From positions 682,001-746,000 of the forward strand of contig NZ_NEVN01000001.1 of NCBI RefSeq assembly GCF_002261475.1: 64,000 nucleotides of DNA. The letters are read 5' to 3'. Position numbers and translations under genes: made by a program. Origin of the DNA: Bordetella genomosp. 5. Lineage in GTDB: Bacteria > Pseudomonadota > Gammaproteobacteria > Burkholderiales > Burkholderiaceae_B. The notes under the pieces are model-generated. The model ran no database searches, was not told the DNA's origin, and worked only from the letters and a program-made list of their open reading frames with translations. Positions 51,786-60,748 of the stretch are shown piece by piece; within the stretch, counting starts at the first letter, position 1, and each line of letters starts with the position of its first letter.

Positions 51786-54161
51786 ATGGTCAGGTGGTTG
51801 ATCCTCTCTGCTCTCGGCGTTGCCGGGGCCGTCCACGCCCAGGGCACTCAGGACAACGTCAAGCCGGCAACCGCCGCCGAACCCCGTCTCACGGCCAGCC
51901 CACGCATCGAATCCGGATTGCGCCAGGACAGCCGGCTGCGCGAACGCCGCATGACCGACGACGCGGTGCCGGCCTTCATGGAAGCCGACGACATCCAGGG
52001 GGATCCCTCCTCCGAAGTCACCATGACGGGCAACGCCCAGGTCCGCCGCATCGATGGCGTGATCAAGGGCGATCGCATCAATTATCAGCACGAGACCGGC
52101 GACATCGATATCCAGGGCAGCGCGCGCATGATGCGCGACGGCACCCTGATCACGGGCCCCTCGGCCCGGATGAACGTCAATACCTATAGCGGCGAGATCG
52201 AGAAGCCCAATTTCTGGATCGGCGCCAATGGCGGCAAGGCCGTGGCCGAGCACGCCGACCTGTTCAGCAGTTCGCAGATGCGCCTGACCACGGTGACCTA
52301 CAGCGGTTGCCCGTGCGAGAAGCCGTCGTGGTACATCAAGGCCAACACGGTCGACATCGACTTCGACGAGAACGAAGGCGTGGCGCGCAACGGCGTGCTG
52401 TACTTCAAGGACGTGCCGATCCTGGCCTCGCCCTACCTGACCTTCCCGGTCCGCAAGGAGCGCAAGTCGGGCTTCCTGATGCCGACCTACGGCACCTCGA
52501 GCAAGAGCGGCCTGGACATCGCGCTGCCGTACTATTTCAACCTCGCGCCCAACTATGACCTGACGCTGACGCCCCGCTATCTGGGCAAGCGCGGCATGCA
52601 GCTGGGCGGCGAAGCCCGCTACCTCGGCAACACGTACTCGGGGTTCCTGCAGGGCACCTATCTGTCGAACGACAAGGACGCCGGCTTCGACCGCTGGATG
52701 TACCGGTCGGTGCATTACCAGTTGCTCGGCAATGGCTTCTACGCCGACTGGGATATAGCCAACGTCTCCGACGACAACTATTTCCGCGACATGTCGACGC
52801 TCGGCCTGAATCAGGCCTCGACGACCTACCTGACCCGGCGCGGCCGGGTGGGCTGGAGCTCCACGTACTGGGACACCTACGCCCAGGTGCTGAAGTACCG
52901 CACCCTGCAGGATCCGGGCGCGCCGCTCGCGCCGCCGTACGACAAAGAGCCCGAACTGGTCCTGAACGGCGCGCGCTACAACTGGCTGGGCGGCTTCGAC
53001 ACCGAATGGAACACGCAGGCCGTGCGATTCCGCCGTCCGCTGTTCCAGGGCGGCCGCATCGGGCCCGAGGGCGACCGACTGGTGTCGGTACCGACGATTT
53101 CCTTCCCGGTCGTGCGGCCGGGCTGGTACGTCACGCCCAAGGCGGCGCTGAACTACGCCAAGTACCAGACCGACTGGTACAACCGTGACTGGTTCGGCCT
53201 GGGCAACCTGTCCGAGTACCGCCGCGGCGCGTCGCGCACCGTGCCGATCTTCTCGGTCGATGCCGGCATGACCTTCGAGCGCGACACCACGCTGTTCGGC
53301 AAGGATTCCACCCAGACGCTCGAACCGCGCCTGTTCTATCTGCGCGTGCCGTACCGCAACCAGGACGCGCTGCCGGTCTACGACACCTCGCTGGCCGACT
53401 TCAGCTTCGAGCAGGCCTTCCAGGACAACATCTATACCGGCTACGACCGCATCGCCAACGCCAATCAGCTCACGATGGCGCTGACCACGCGCTGGCTCGA
53501 TGCCAACAGCGGCTTCCAGCGCGCGTCGCTGGGCGTGGCCCAACGCCTGTATTTCGAAGACCAGCGCGTGACGCTGCCGCGCGAAACGCCGCGCGAGAAC
53601 GTGCGCTCCGATTTCCTGGTGGGCGCCAGCGCCGCACTGACCGACACGCTGTCCACCGACGTGGCGGCGCAGTACAACCCCTACGACAACCGCTGGTCGC
53701 GTGGCCTGGTGAGCGCACGGTGGTCGCCGCAGCGCCTGACCACCATCGCGCTGGCCTATCGCTACCAGCGCGATCCGCAGCTCGATCAGATCTATTCGCC
53801 GCAAGGTCAGAACCAGGTCAGTCTGGGCGTGCAGTGGCCGTTCACCAACCGCTGGTATGGTGTGGGTCGCGTCGATTACTCCATGCGCCGTGACGAAAGC
53901 CAGGACGAAGGCCCCCGTATCACCCAGGCCATCGCCGGTCTGGAGTACAAAGGCGATTGCTGCTGGGTCGGACGCGTGGTTTACCAACGTTATGCCGTCG
54001 CCGCCAACGACACCAATAGCGCGATCTTTTTCCAGCTCGAGCTGACCGGCCTCGGTTCGCTCGGTACGGATCCGATCAAACTGCTTGACCGGAGCATTCC
54101 GGGTTATCAATCGGTCACGCCGCCCACTCAGGCGGGTACGACTTTTGAAAGGTATGAATGA
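51786..54161 (+). CDS. lptD: LPS-assembly protein LptD
   Basis: A protein of 791 residues. Signal peptide MVRWLILSALGVAGAVHAQ, then an OstA beta-jellyroll domain (MEADDIQGDPSSEVTMTGNA; GSARMMRDGTLITGPSARMN) and the large outer-membrane barrel domain (VLYFKDVPILASPYLTFPVR; RKSGFLMPTYGTSS). The paired Cys are C312-type (SGCPCEKPSWY) and late CCW (YKGDCCWVGRVVYQRY), forming the needed disulfides. It inserts LPS in the outer leaflet with LptE. surA overlaps its stop by 4 nt. ATG 51786 is the start; an in-frame GTG lies at 51780. Confidence 0.95.
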   Translation: MVRWLILSALGVAGAVHAQGTQDNVKPATAAEPRLTASPRIESGLRQDSRLRERRMTDDAVPAFMEADDIQGDPSSEVTMTGNAQVRRIDGVIKGDRINYQHETGDIDIQGSARMMRDGTLITGPSARMNVNTYSGEIEKPNFWIGANGGKAVAEHADLFSSSQMRLTTVTYSGCPCEKPSWYIKANTVDIDFDENEGVARNGVLYFKDVPILASPYLTFPVRKERKSGFLMPTYGTSSKSGLDIALPYYFNLAPNYDLTLTPRYLGKRGMQLGGEARYLGNTYSGFLQGTYLSNDKDAGFDRWMYRSVHYQLLGNGFYADWDIANVSDDNYFRDMSTLGLNQASTTYLTRRGRVGWSSTYWDTYAQVLKYRTLQDPGAPLAPPYDKEPELVLNGARYNWLGGFDTEWNTQAVRFRRPLFQGGRIGPEGDRLVSVPTISFPVVRPGWYVTPKAALNYAKYQTDWYNRDWFGLGNLSEYRRGASRTVPIFSVDAGMTFERDTTLFGKDSTQTLEPRLFYLRVPYRNQDALPVYDTSLADFSFEQAFQDNIYTGYDRIANANQLTMALTTRWLDANSGFQRASLGVAQRLYFEDQRVTLPRETPRENVRSDFLVGASAALTDTLSTDVAAQYNPYDNRWSRGLVSARWSPQRLTTIALAYRYQRDPQLDQIYSPQGQNQVSLGVQWPFTNRWYGVGRVDYSMRRDESQDEGPRITQAIAGLEYKGDCCWVGRVVYQRYAVAANDTNSAIFFQLELTGLGSLGTDPIKLLDRSIPGYQSVTPPTQAGTTFERYE

Positions 54162-55735
54162 TGCGTAGGTTGCATACGTCGCGCCGTTTCTGCGGCAGCC
54201 TGCTGGCGCTCGCCCTGGGCGCCGCCCTGCCTGGCGCCGCCTCGGCCCAGTCGGGCTCGCGCCCGGCCGCGCCCGCCGCCGCGCCCGCTGCCCCGTCCAA
54301 TGTGCCCGCGCCGTCGGAGCGCTTTGTCGACGGCATTGCCGCGGTGGTCAACAAAGACGTCATCACGATGCGCGAAGTGCGTGAAGCGTCCGCACAGGCC
54401 AGTGCCGACCTCAAGAAGCGCGGCATCCAGGTGCCGCCCACCGCCGACCTCGAGCGTCAGGTGCTGCAGCGTCTGATCTATGAGCGTCTCGAGCGCGGCG
54501 AAGCCGATCGACTCGGCATCCGCGTCGACAACGCGCAGGTCGATCAGGCCATCAATATGGTGGCCGCCCGCAACAAGATGACGCCGGTGCAACTGCGCGG
54601 CGAAGTCGAGAAGAGCGGCATCCCCTGGGATCAATACCGCAAGTCGCTGCAGGACGAGATCCGCATGGACCGCCTGCGCCAGCGCACGATCGATTCCAAC
54701 ATCGTCATCTCCGATGCCGAGGTCGATGCCTTCCTGCGCGATCAGGAGCACAACCCGGCTTCGATGATGAACGCCCCGGCCCAGGCCCAGCAGGCCCCGC
54801 AGGCGCCCCAGCCGGCGCCGCAGGCCCAGACCCAGGCGGGTCCGGTGCAGATCGCGCTGGCTCAGATTCTGGTGCGCGTGCCCGAAGGCGCGAGCTCCGA
54901 CGAAGTCGCGACCCTGCGCAAGAAGGCCGAAGGCCTGCTGGCGCGCGTGAAGCGCGGCGACGATTTCGCCAGCGTGGCCGCCGCCTCGTCGGATGGCCCC
55001 GAAGCGCTGCAAGGCGGCGTCATGGGTGCGCGTCCGCTCGACGGCTGGCCCGATCTGTTCGTGAAGGCCGTGGCGTCGGTGCCGGCGGGCCAGGTCTCGG
55101 GCCTGGTCCAGAGCGGCAACGGCTTCCATATCCTCAAGGTGCTGCAACGCGCCGGTGGGGGCGCACCCGCGCCGGCACCGCAGCAGCAGGCCCAGCAGCC
55201 CGCGCCGCAGCAGGCGCCGCAAGCGCCGCGTGACGCCGGCCTGGCCAAGCAGGGCCCGGTGCAGGTCACGCAGACCCATGCGCGCCACATTCTCATCAAG
55301 ACCTCCACCGTGATGTCGGATGAGCAGGCTCGCCAGCGCCTCGAGCAGATCTATCAGCGCCTGGTGAACGGCAGCGTCAAGTTCGAAGACATGGCGCGCC
55401 AGTACTCGCAGGACGCCACCGCGCCGCAGGGCGGCGATCTCGGCTGGGTCAATCCCGGCGAGATGGTGCCCGCCTTCGAGGCCGGCATGAACGCGCTCAA
55501 GGACGGCCAGATCAGCCATCCGGTGATGTCGCCGTTCGGCTGGCACTTGATCCAGGTGGTCGAGCGCCGTCAGCACGACGTGGCCGACGAAATGCAGCGC
55601 ATGCGTGCCCGCCAGATCCTGTACGAGCGCCGCGCGGGGCCGGCCTTCGAAGACTGGATGGAACAGCTGCGCAGCCAGGCCTACATCGACAACCGGCTCG
55701 AGAAGCGTGAGCGTCTCGAGCAGAACAACCGCTAG
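54158..55735 (+). CDS. surA: Periplasmic chaperone/peptidyl-prolyl isomerase SurA
   Basis: A protein of 525 residues. A signal peptide ends near GAASAQS, then come the SurA N domain ([40 protein letters not shown]) and two parvulin domains ([30 protein letters not shown]-type, seen as [37 protein letters not shown]). Gln/Ala/Pro-rich linkers (about 205-225 and 330-355) make it longer than the 430 residues of E. coli SurA. It delivers barrel proteins, among them LptD, to BAM. It is translationally coupled to lptD. Confidence 0.95.
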   Translation: MMRRLHTSRRFCGSLLALALGAALPGAASAQSGSRPAAPAAAPAAPSNVPAPSERFVDGIAAVVNKDVITMREVREASAQASADLKKRGIQVPPTADLERQVLQRLIYERLERGEADRLGIRVDNAQVDQAINMVAARNKMTPVQLRGEVEKSGIPWDQYRKSLQDEIRMDRLRQRTIDSNIVISDAEVDAFLRDQEHNPASMMNAPAQAQQAPQAPQPAPQAQTQAGPVQIALAQILVRVPEGASSDEVATLRKKAEGLLARVKRGDDFASVAAASSDGPEALQGGVMGARPLDGWPDLFVKAVASVPAGQVSGLVQSGNGFHILKVLQRAGGGAPAPAPQQQAQQPAPQQAPQAPRDAGLAKQGPVQVTQTHARHILIKTSTVMSDEQARQRLEQIYQRLVNGSVKFEDMARQYSQDATAPQGGDLGWVNPGEMVPAFEAGMNALKDGQISHPVMSPFGWHLIQVVERRQHDVADEMQRMRARQILYERRAGPAFEDWMEQLRSQAYIDNRLEKRERLEQNNR

Positions 55736-55749
55736 TTCGAGAGCTCTTC

Positions 55750-56538
55750 ATGTCCCAGCACCAGGCGCGCAAGCGCTTTGGTCAGCATTTCCTGACCGAC
55801 GAGAGCGTGGTCGAATCCATCGTGCGGGCAATCGCGCCCGCACGAGACGATCACGTCGTCGAGATCGGCCCTGGCCTGTCGGCGCTGACCGCGCCGCTTC
55901 TGCAACGCCTCGATCGCCTCACCGCGGTCGAGATCGACCGCGATCTCGCCGCGCGGCTGCGCAAGCACTATCCGCCCGAGCGTCTGACCGTGGTCGAGGC
56001 CGACGCCCTGACCGTCGACTTTGCTCAGTTCGGCGGCGCGCTGCGCGTGGTCGGCAATCTGCCCTACAACATCTCCAGCCCGCTACTGTTCCATCTGATG
56101 GCGGCGGCCGATCAGGTGCGCGACCAGCATTTCATGCTTCAGCGCGAAGTGATCGATCGCATGGTGGCCGCACCGTCCGAGGCCGACTACGGCCGCCTGT
56201 CGGTGATGCTGCAGTCGCGCTATCGCATGGAGAAGCTGTTCGACGTGCCGCCCGAGGCCTTCGATCCGCCGCCGCGCGTCGTGTCGGCGGTGGTGCGCAT
56301 GGTGCCGCTGCCGGCCGATCGGCCGCAGCCCGTCAGCGCGGCCGCGTTCGAAACCGTGGTGGCGCGCTCGTTCTCGCAACGGCGCAAGATGCTGCGCCGC
56401 GTGCTGGGCGATTGGGCGGGTCTGGTGCCCTGGGACGAGATCGGCATCGCGCCTACCGCGCGCGCCGAAGAAGTCGGCGTGCGTCAGTTCATCGCGCTCG
56501 CGGACGCGCTCGTCGCGGCCAAGGCGATCGGCGCCTGA
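55750..56538 (+). CDS. rsmA: 16S rRNA A1518/A1519 dimethyltransferase RsmA (KsgA)
   Basis: A protein of 262 residues. Motifs: [38 protein letters not shown] (SAM site), [11 protein letters not shown] and [18 protein letters not shown] (catalytic NLPY). It dimethylates two adjacent adenines in the 16S rRNA 3' end. It follows surA by 14 bp. pdxA, which sits between them in E. coli, is absent here. A terminator follows 18 bp after the stop. Confidence 0.96.
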   Translation: MSQHQARKRFGQHFLTDESVVESIVRAIAPARDDHVVEIGPGLSALTAPLLQRLDRLTAVEIDRDLAARLRKHYPPERLTVVEADALTVDFAQFGGALRVVGNLPYNISSPLLFHLMAAADQVRDQHFMLQREVIDRMVAAPSEADYGRLSVMLQSRYRMEKLFDVPPEAFDPPPRVVSAVVRMVPLPADRPQPVSAAAFETVVARSFSQRRKMLRRVLGDWAGLVPWDEIGIAPTARAEEVGVRQFIALADALVAAKAIGA

Positions 56539-56556
56539 ATCGGCTTGTCTGCATGC

Positions 56557-56582
56557 ACAAGGCGCCCCGCGGGGCGCCTTGT
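56557..56582. terminator. Terminator of the lptD-surA-rsmA operon
   Basis: A perfect inverted repeat ACAAGGCGCCCCG / CGGGGCGCCTTGT followed by T5. It also serves the convergent glycerate-kinase gene. Confidence 0.88.
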
Positions 56583-56602
56583 TTTTTGGGCCGTGGCCGG
56601 GT

Positions 56603-57745
56603 TCAGAGCCTGCGTTTGCCGGCCGCCAGCCAGAGTTGCGTGACGTCGCGTGCGCGGTCGGCCAGATAGCTGTCGGCATGCGCCAGCGCGTCGGCCAGCG
56701 TGACGGGGCCGGGGGCCAGGCTGAAGGCCGCCGTGATGCCGTGCGCATGCAGCTCCTGGTAGCCCGCGCCGAGGGAGCCGGCGAGCGCGACCACCGGCAC
56801 GCCGCGCGCGTGCGCGACACGGGCCACGCCGGCGGGCGTCTTGCCACGCAGCGTTTGCGCGTCCATGCGGCCTTCGCCGGTGAACACCAACGCGGCGCCT
56901 TCGATCGCGCTGTCGAGCGCGTTGAGCTCGGCCACCACCTCGACGCCGGGTCGGAAGCGCGCATCCAGAAAGGCGCGCGCGGCGAAGCCCAGACCGCCCG
57001 CGGCGCCCGCGCCGGGATGATCGCGCGCGTCGTGGTCGAGGGTGTCGCGGGCGATGTCCGCGAGCCGGGCGAGGGCGGCGTCGAGCTGCTCGACCTGCGC
57101 TTCGGTCGCGCCTTTTTGCGGGCCGAACACATGGGCCGCGCCCTGCGGACCGCACAGCGGATTGTCGACGTCGCAGGCCACCTCGACCTGCACCTCGGCC
57201 AGGCGCGCATCGAGACCGCTCAGGTCGATCGATGCCAATCGCGCGAGTGCGCCGCCGCCGGGGGGCAACGCCTTGCCGTCGGCATCGAGAAAGCGCGCGC
57301 CGAGCGCGCGCAGCATGCCGGTACCGCCATCGGTGGTCGCCGATCCGCCGAGACCCAGGATGAGCCGGCGGGCACCCGCGTCCAGCGCCGCGCGCAGCAG
57401 TTCGCCCACGCCATGGGTGTCGGCCGCGAGCGCATCGCGGCGCGCTTCGGGAATCTGGTCCAGGCCCGCCGCGGCGGCCATCTCGATGATGGCGGTGCCT
57501 TCGTCGAGTTCGCCCCAATGCGCGGTGATGGATTCGCCCAGGGCGTTGTGCGCCGGGCTGTGACGCAGCTTGCCGCCGGTGGCGGCCAGCACGGCGGAGA
57601 CGGTGCCTTCACCGCCATCGGCCATCGGGATGCAGACGGTTTGCGCGCCGGGGCACGCGGCCTGTACGCCACGCGCGATCGCGCGGGCCGCGGCTTCGGC
57701 GGAAAGGCTTTCCTTGAATGAGTCGGGAGCGATGACGATCTTCAC
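56603..57745 (-). CDS. Glycerate kinase (GlxK/GarK type)
   Basis: A protein of 380 residues from a GTG at 57745, with AGGA about nine bases ahead; the product starts VKIVIAPDSFKESLSAEAAA, the usual beginning of this family. Other motifs: PMADGGEGTVSAVLAATGG, ILGLGGSATTDGGTGMLRAL and GPGAGAAGG-like HPGAGAAGGLGFAARAFL, then FTGEGRMDAQTLRGKTPAGV. It phosphorylates D-glycerate to 2- or 3-phosphoglycerate, feeding lower glycolysis; the pyruvate-kinase gene is divergent 113 bp away. Confidence 0.92.
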   Translation of the reverse strand: MKIVIAPDSFKESLSAEAAARAIARGVQAACPGAQTVCIPMADGGEGTVSAVLAATGGKLRHSPAHNALGESITAHWGELDEGTAIIEMAAAAGLDQIPEARRDALAADTHGVGELLRAALDAGARRLILGLGGSATTDGGTGMLRALGARFLDADGKALPPGGGALARLASIDLSGLDARLAEVQVEVACDVDNPLCGPQGAAHVFGPQKGATEAQVEQLDAALARLADIARDTLDHDARDHPGAGAAGGLGFAARAFLDARFRPGVEVVAELNALDSAIEGAALVFTGEGRMDAQTLRGKTPAGVARVAHARGVPVVALAGSLGAGYQELHAHGITAAFSLAPGPVTLADALAHADSYLADRARDVTQLWLAAGKRRL

Positions 57746-57858
57746 GAGCACGATCCTGATTTGAGGTTTCAATCAACGGCGGTCGAAGGGCGATGATACC
57801 CGGGTGCCGCGCTCCGGCGTACCATAGGCGTTCGTCTCAACCCTGTCAGAGAGTATCC

Positions 57859-59301
57859 ATGCCTGTATTGCGCCGCACCAAAATCGTCGCCACGCTCGGC
57901 CCCGCCACCTCGACGCCCGACCGCCTGTCGGCATTGATCCAGGCGGGGATGGACGTGGCCCGGTTGAACTTCTCGCATGGCACCGCCGACGACCACCGCG
58001 AGCGCGCGCGGCTGGTCCGCAAGCTCGCGGCCGACCAGGGACGTTTCGTGGCGCTGATGGGCGATCTGCAGGGGCCCAAGATCCGTATCGCGCGCTTCAC
58101 CGAGAAGCAGGTCATTCTGCACGTGGGCCAGCCTTTCGTGCTGTCGCGCGTGCATCCCAAGGATGCCGGCACCGACCAGATCGTGGGCATCGATTATCCC
58201 GAGCTCGTCGAAGACTGCCGCGAGGGCGATGAGCTCCTGCTCGACGATGGCCGCGTGGTGCTGGTGGTCGACCGCACCGCCGGCGACGAAGTGCACACCA
58301 CCGTGACGGTGGGCGGCGTTCTGTCCAACAACAAAGGCATCAATCGCCGCGGCGGGGGTCTGTCGGCGCCCAGCCTCACCGACAAAGACCGCGCCGACAT
58401 CAAGGTCGCCGCCGAACTCGAGCTCGATTATGTGGCGGTGTCGTTCCCGCGATATGGCCATGACATCGACGAGGCGCGCGCGCTGCTGCAGGCAGCCGGC
58501 AGCAACGCCTGGATCATCGCCAAGATCGAACGCGCCGAAGCCGTGGCCGACGACGAGGCGCTCGATGCGCTGATCCGTGCGAGCGACGGCGTGATGGTCG
58601 CGCGCGGCGACCTCGGTGTTGAGGTGGGCGATGCCGAACTCGTCGGCATCCAGAAGCGCATCATTCAGCACGCCCGCACGCTCAACAAGGTCGTGATCAC
58701 CGCCACGCAGATGATGGAGTCGATGATCTCCAGCCCCATGCCCACGCGCGCCGAAGTGTCGGACGTGGCCAATGCGGTGCTCGACTACACCGATGCCGTC
58801 ATGCTGTCCGCCGAAAGCGCGTCGGGCCAGTATCCGGTCGAGGCGGTGCAGGCCATGGCGCGCATCTGCCTGGGCGCCGAGAAGCACCCGACCACCACGC
58901 ATTCGCATCATCGCCTGGGCGAAACCTTCACCCGCTGCGACGAGACCATCGCGCTCGCCGCCATGTATGCCGCCAATCATTTCCCCGGCGTGAAGGCCAT
59001 CATCGCGCTGACCGAGAGCGGCCATACGCCGCTGATCATGTCGCGCATCCGCTCGGGCGTGCCGATCTATTGCTACAGCCCGCACCCGGTCACGCAGCAT
59101 CGCGTGTCGATGTTCCGCGGCGTGTACACGATCCCGTTCTCGCCGGCGGATCACGATCCGGCGGTGTTGAGCGACGTGGCGATCGAAGAGCTGCGCAAGC
59201 GCGGCCGTGTCGAAGCGGGCGACTGGGTGATCCTGACCAAAGGCGATTTCTATCGCGACAGCGGTGGCACCAACGGCATGAAGATCCTGAAGGTCGAATG
59301 A
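57859..59301 (+). CDS. pyk: Pyruvate kinase
   Basis: A protein of 480 residues. Motifs: RRTKIVATLGPATSTPDRLS, GMDVARLNFSHGTADDHRER, LMGDLQGPKIRIARF, VMVARGDLGVEVG and VITATQMMESMISSPMPTRA, with the catalytic Lys in WIIAKIERAEAV. It makes pyruvate and ATP from PEP in the cytoplasm. The start at 57859 (MPVLRRT) is the family norm. It is divergent from glycerate kinase; the short shared spacer could coordinate the two steps. Confidence 0.95.
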   Translation: MPVLRRTKIVATLGPATSTPDRLSALIQAGMDVARLNFSHGTADDHRERARLVRKLAADQGRFVALMGDLQGPKIRIARFTEKQVILHVGQPFVLSRVHPKDAGTDQIVGIDYPELVEDCREGDELLLDDGRVVLVVDRTAGDEVHTTVTVGGVLSNNKGINRRGGGLSAPSLTDKDRADIKVAAELELDYVAVSFPRYGHDIDEARALLQAAGSNAWIIAKIERAEAVADDEALDALIRASDGVMVARGDLGVEVGDAELVGIQKRIIQHARTLNKVVITATQMMESMISSPMPTRAEVSDVANAVLDYTDAVMLSAESASGQYPVEAVQAMARICLGAEKHPTTTHSHHRLGETFTRCDETIALAAMYAANHFPGVKAIIALTESGHTPLIMSRIRSGVPIYCYSPHPVTQHRVSMFRGVYTIPFSPADHDPAVLSDVAIEELRKRGRVEAGDWVILTKGDFYRDSGGTNGMKILKVE

Positions 59302-59365
59302 GGCCAGGGTCGGGGCCGGCGCCGCTCGCGCCTGCCACGGCGCGGCGCCCCGGTCTGCCCGGGGC

Positions 59366-60595
59366 TCAGCCGAAGAACCAGTAGCACACGCCGATCGCGG
59401 CCAGCACGCCGGCCAGATCGGCCAGCAGCGCGCAGCCCACGGCATGGCGCGCCCGCATGATGCCCACCGCGCCGAAGTACACGGCCAGCACATAGAACGT
59501 GGTTTCGGTGCTGCCTTGCATGACGGCCGCCAGCAACGCGGGGAAGCTGTCGACGCCGTGGTGCGTCATGGTCTCGAGCATCATGGCGCGCGCGGCGCTG
59601 CCCGAAAAGGGTTTGACGAGTGCGGTCGGCAGCGCGTCGACGAAGCGCGTGTCCCAGCCCGCCCCGCTGGCGATCCAGCGGATGCCGTCGAGCAGGAAGT
59701 CCAGCGCGCCCGAGGCACGCAGCACCCCGACCGCGCAGAGCATCGCCACCAGATAGGGCAGCAGATTGCGCGCGATCTCGAAGCCTTCTTTGGCCCCTTC
59801 GATGAAGGCCTCGTACACCGGCACCTTGCGCCAGGCGCCCACGATCAAAAAGGCCAGCAGCACCGCGAACAGCGTGAGGTTGCCCAGCAGCGACGACAGC
59901 GCCGCGATGGCGCTGGCCGACATGCTCGCCAGCAGCGCCATGAAGCCGCCCAGCAGCAGCGCCGTGCCGCCCAGCCAGGCCAGCACCACGGGATCCCACA
60001 GGCGCAGGCGCTGGCAGAACGCGACGGCGAGCAGGCCGGCCAGCGTGCTCATGCTGGTGGCGAGCAGAATGGGCAGGAACACCAGGGTGGGATCGGCGGC
60101 GCCTTGTTGGGCGCGGAACATGAAGAGCGTGACCGGCAGCAAGGTCAGCGACGAGGCATTCAGCACCAGAAACAGGATCTGCGCGTTGCTCGCGGTGTCG
60201 GGGCGCGGATTGAGCGACTGCAACGCATGCATGGCGCGCAGGCCGATCGGCGTGGCCGCATTGTCGAGCCCGAGGCCGTTGGCCGCGAAGTTGAGCGTGA
60301 TGAGGCCGATGGCGGGGTGGTTGCGCGGTACCTCCGGCATCAGGCGTGCGAACAGCGGCCCCAGCAGGCGGGCCAGGGCCTCGACCAGACCGGCGCGCTC
60401 GGCAATGCGCAGAAAGCCCAGCCACAGCGTGAGCGTGCCGAACAACAGCACCATCACTTCGACCGAAACGCGCGCCATGTCGAACAGGCTCGCGACGATG
60501 AGGCGGAACACGTCGGCATCGCCGAGGGCGATCCACCGATAGCCGCCGGCCAGGGCGGCAACCAGAAAAAAGGCCAGCCAGAGCTTGTTGAGCAT
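59366..60595 (-). CDS. SpmA-SpmB fusion (nucleoside-recognition domain membrane protein)
   Basis: A protein of 409 residues with about ten membrane segments. The N-terminal half is SpmA-like (MLNKLWLAFFLVAALAGGYR; LITLNFAANGLGLDNAATPI; NAQILFLVLNASSLTLLPVT). The C-terminal half is SpmB-like (VPVYEAFIEGAKEGFEIARN; DALPTALVKPFSGSAARAMM; GSTETTFYVLAVYFGAVG). In Bacillus the two are separate spore-maturation proteins; in Gram-negatives fused forms are frequent, with unknown transport roles. It starts at 60595, without a clear ribosome-binding site. Monocistronic. Confidence 0.87.
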   Translation of the reverse strand: MLNKLWLAFFLVAALAGGYRWIALGDADVFRLIVASLFDMARVSVEVMVLLFGTLTLWLGFLRIAERAGLVEALARLLGPLFARLMPEVPRNHPAIGLITLNFAANGLGLDNAATPIGLRAMHALQSLNPRPDTASNAQILFLVLNASSLTLLPVTLFMFRAQQGAADPTLVFLPILLATSMSTLAGLLAVAFCQRLRLWDPVVLAWLGGTALLLGGFMALLASMSASAIAALSSLLGNLTLFAVLLAFLIVGAWRKVPVYEAFIEGAKEGFEIARNLLPYLVAMLCAVGVLRASGALDFLLDGIRWIASGAGWDTRFVDALPTALVKPFSGSAARAMMLETMTHHGVDSFPALLAAVMQGSTETTFYVLAVYFGAVGIMRARHAVGCALLADLAGVLAAIGVCYWFFG

Positions 60596-60748
60596 GAGTG
60601 CGGAAAGGAGGTGGGCGTGGTGAGGCGCCGCCCATTGTCGCAGACTCGCCGGCGCAATCCAGCACTTCGCCGTGCGGCGCGCATAGGCCGCCCCGTACAT
60701 TTCTGGTAAGTTGCCCCCTATCTGTCACCATCTGAAACGAGGACGGGC

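Noticed and set aside
57793-57858. N-terminal extension of pyruvate kinase
   Set aside because: The family begins at the ATG at 57859; the upstream codons fall in the divergent promoter region.
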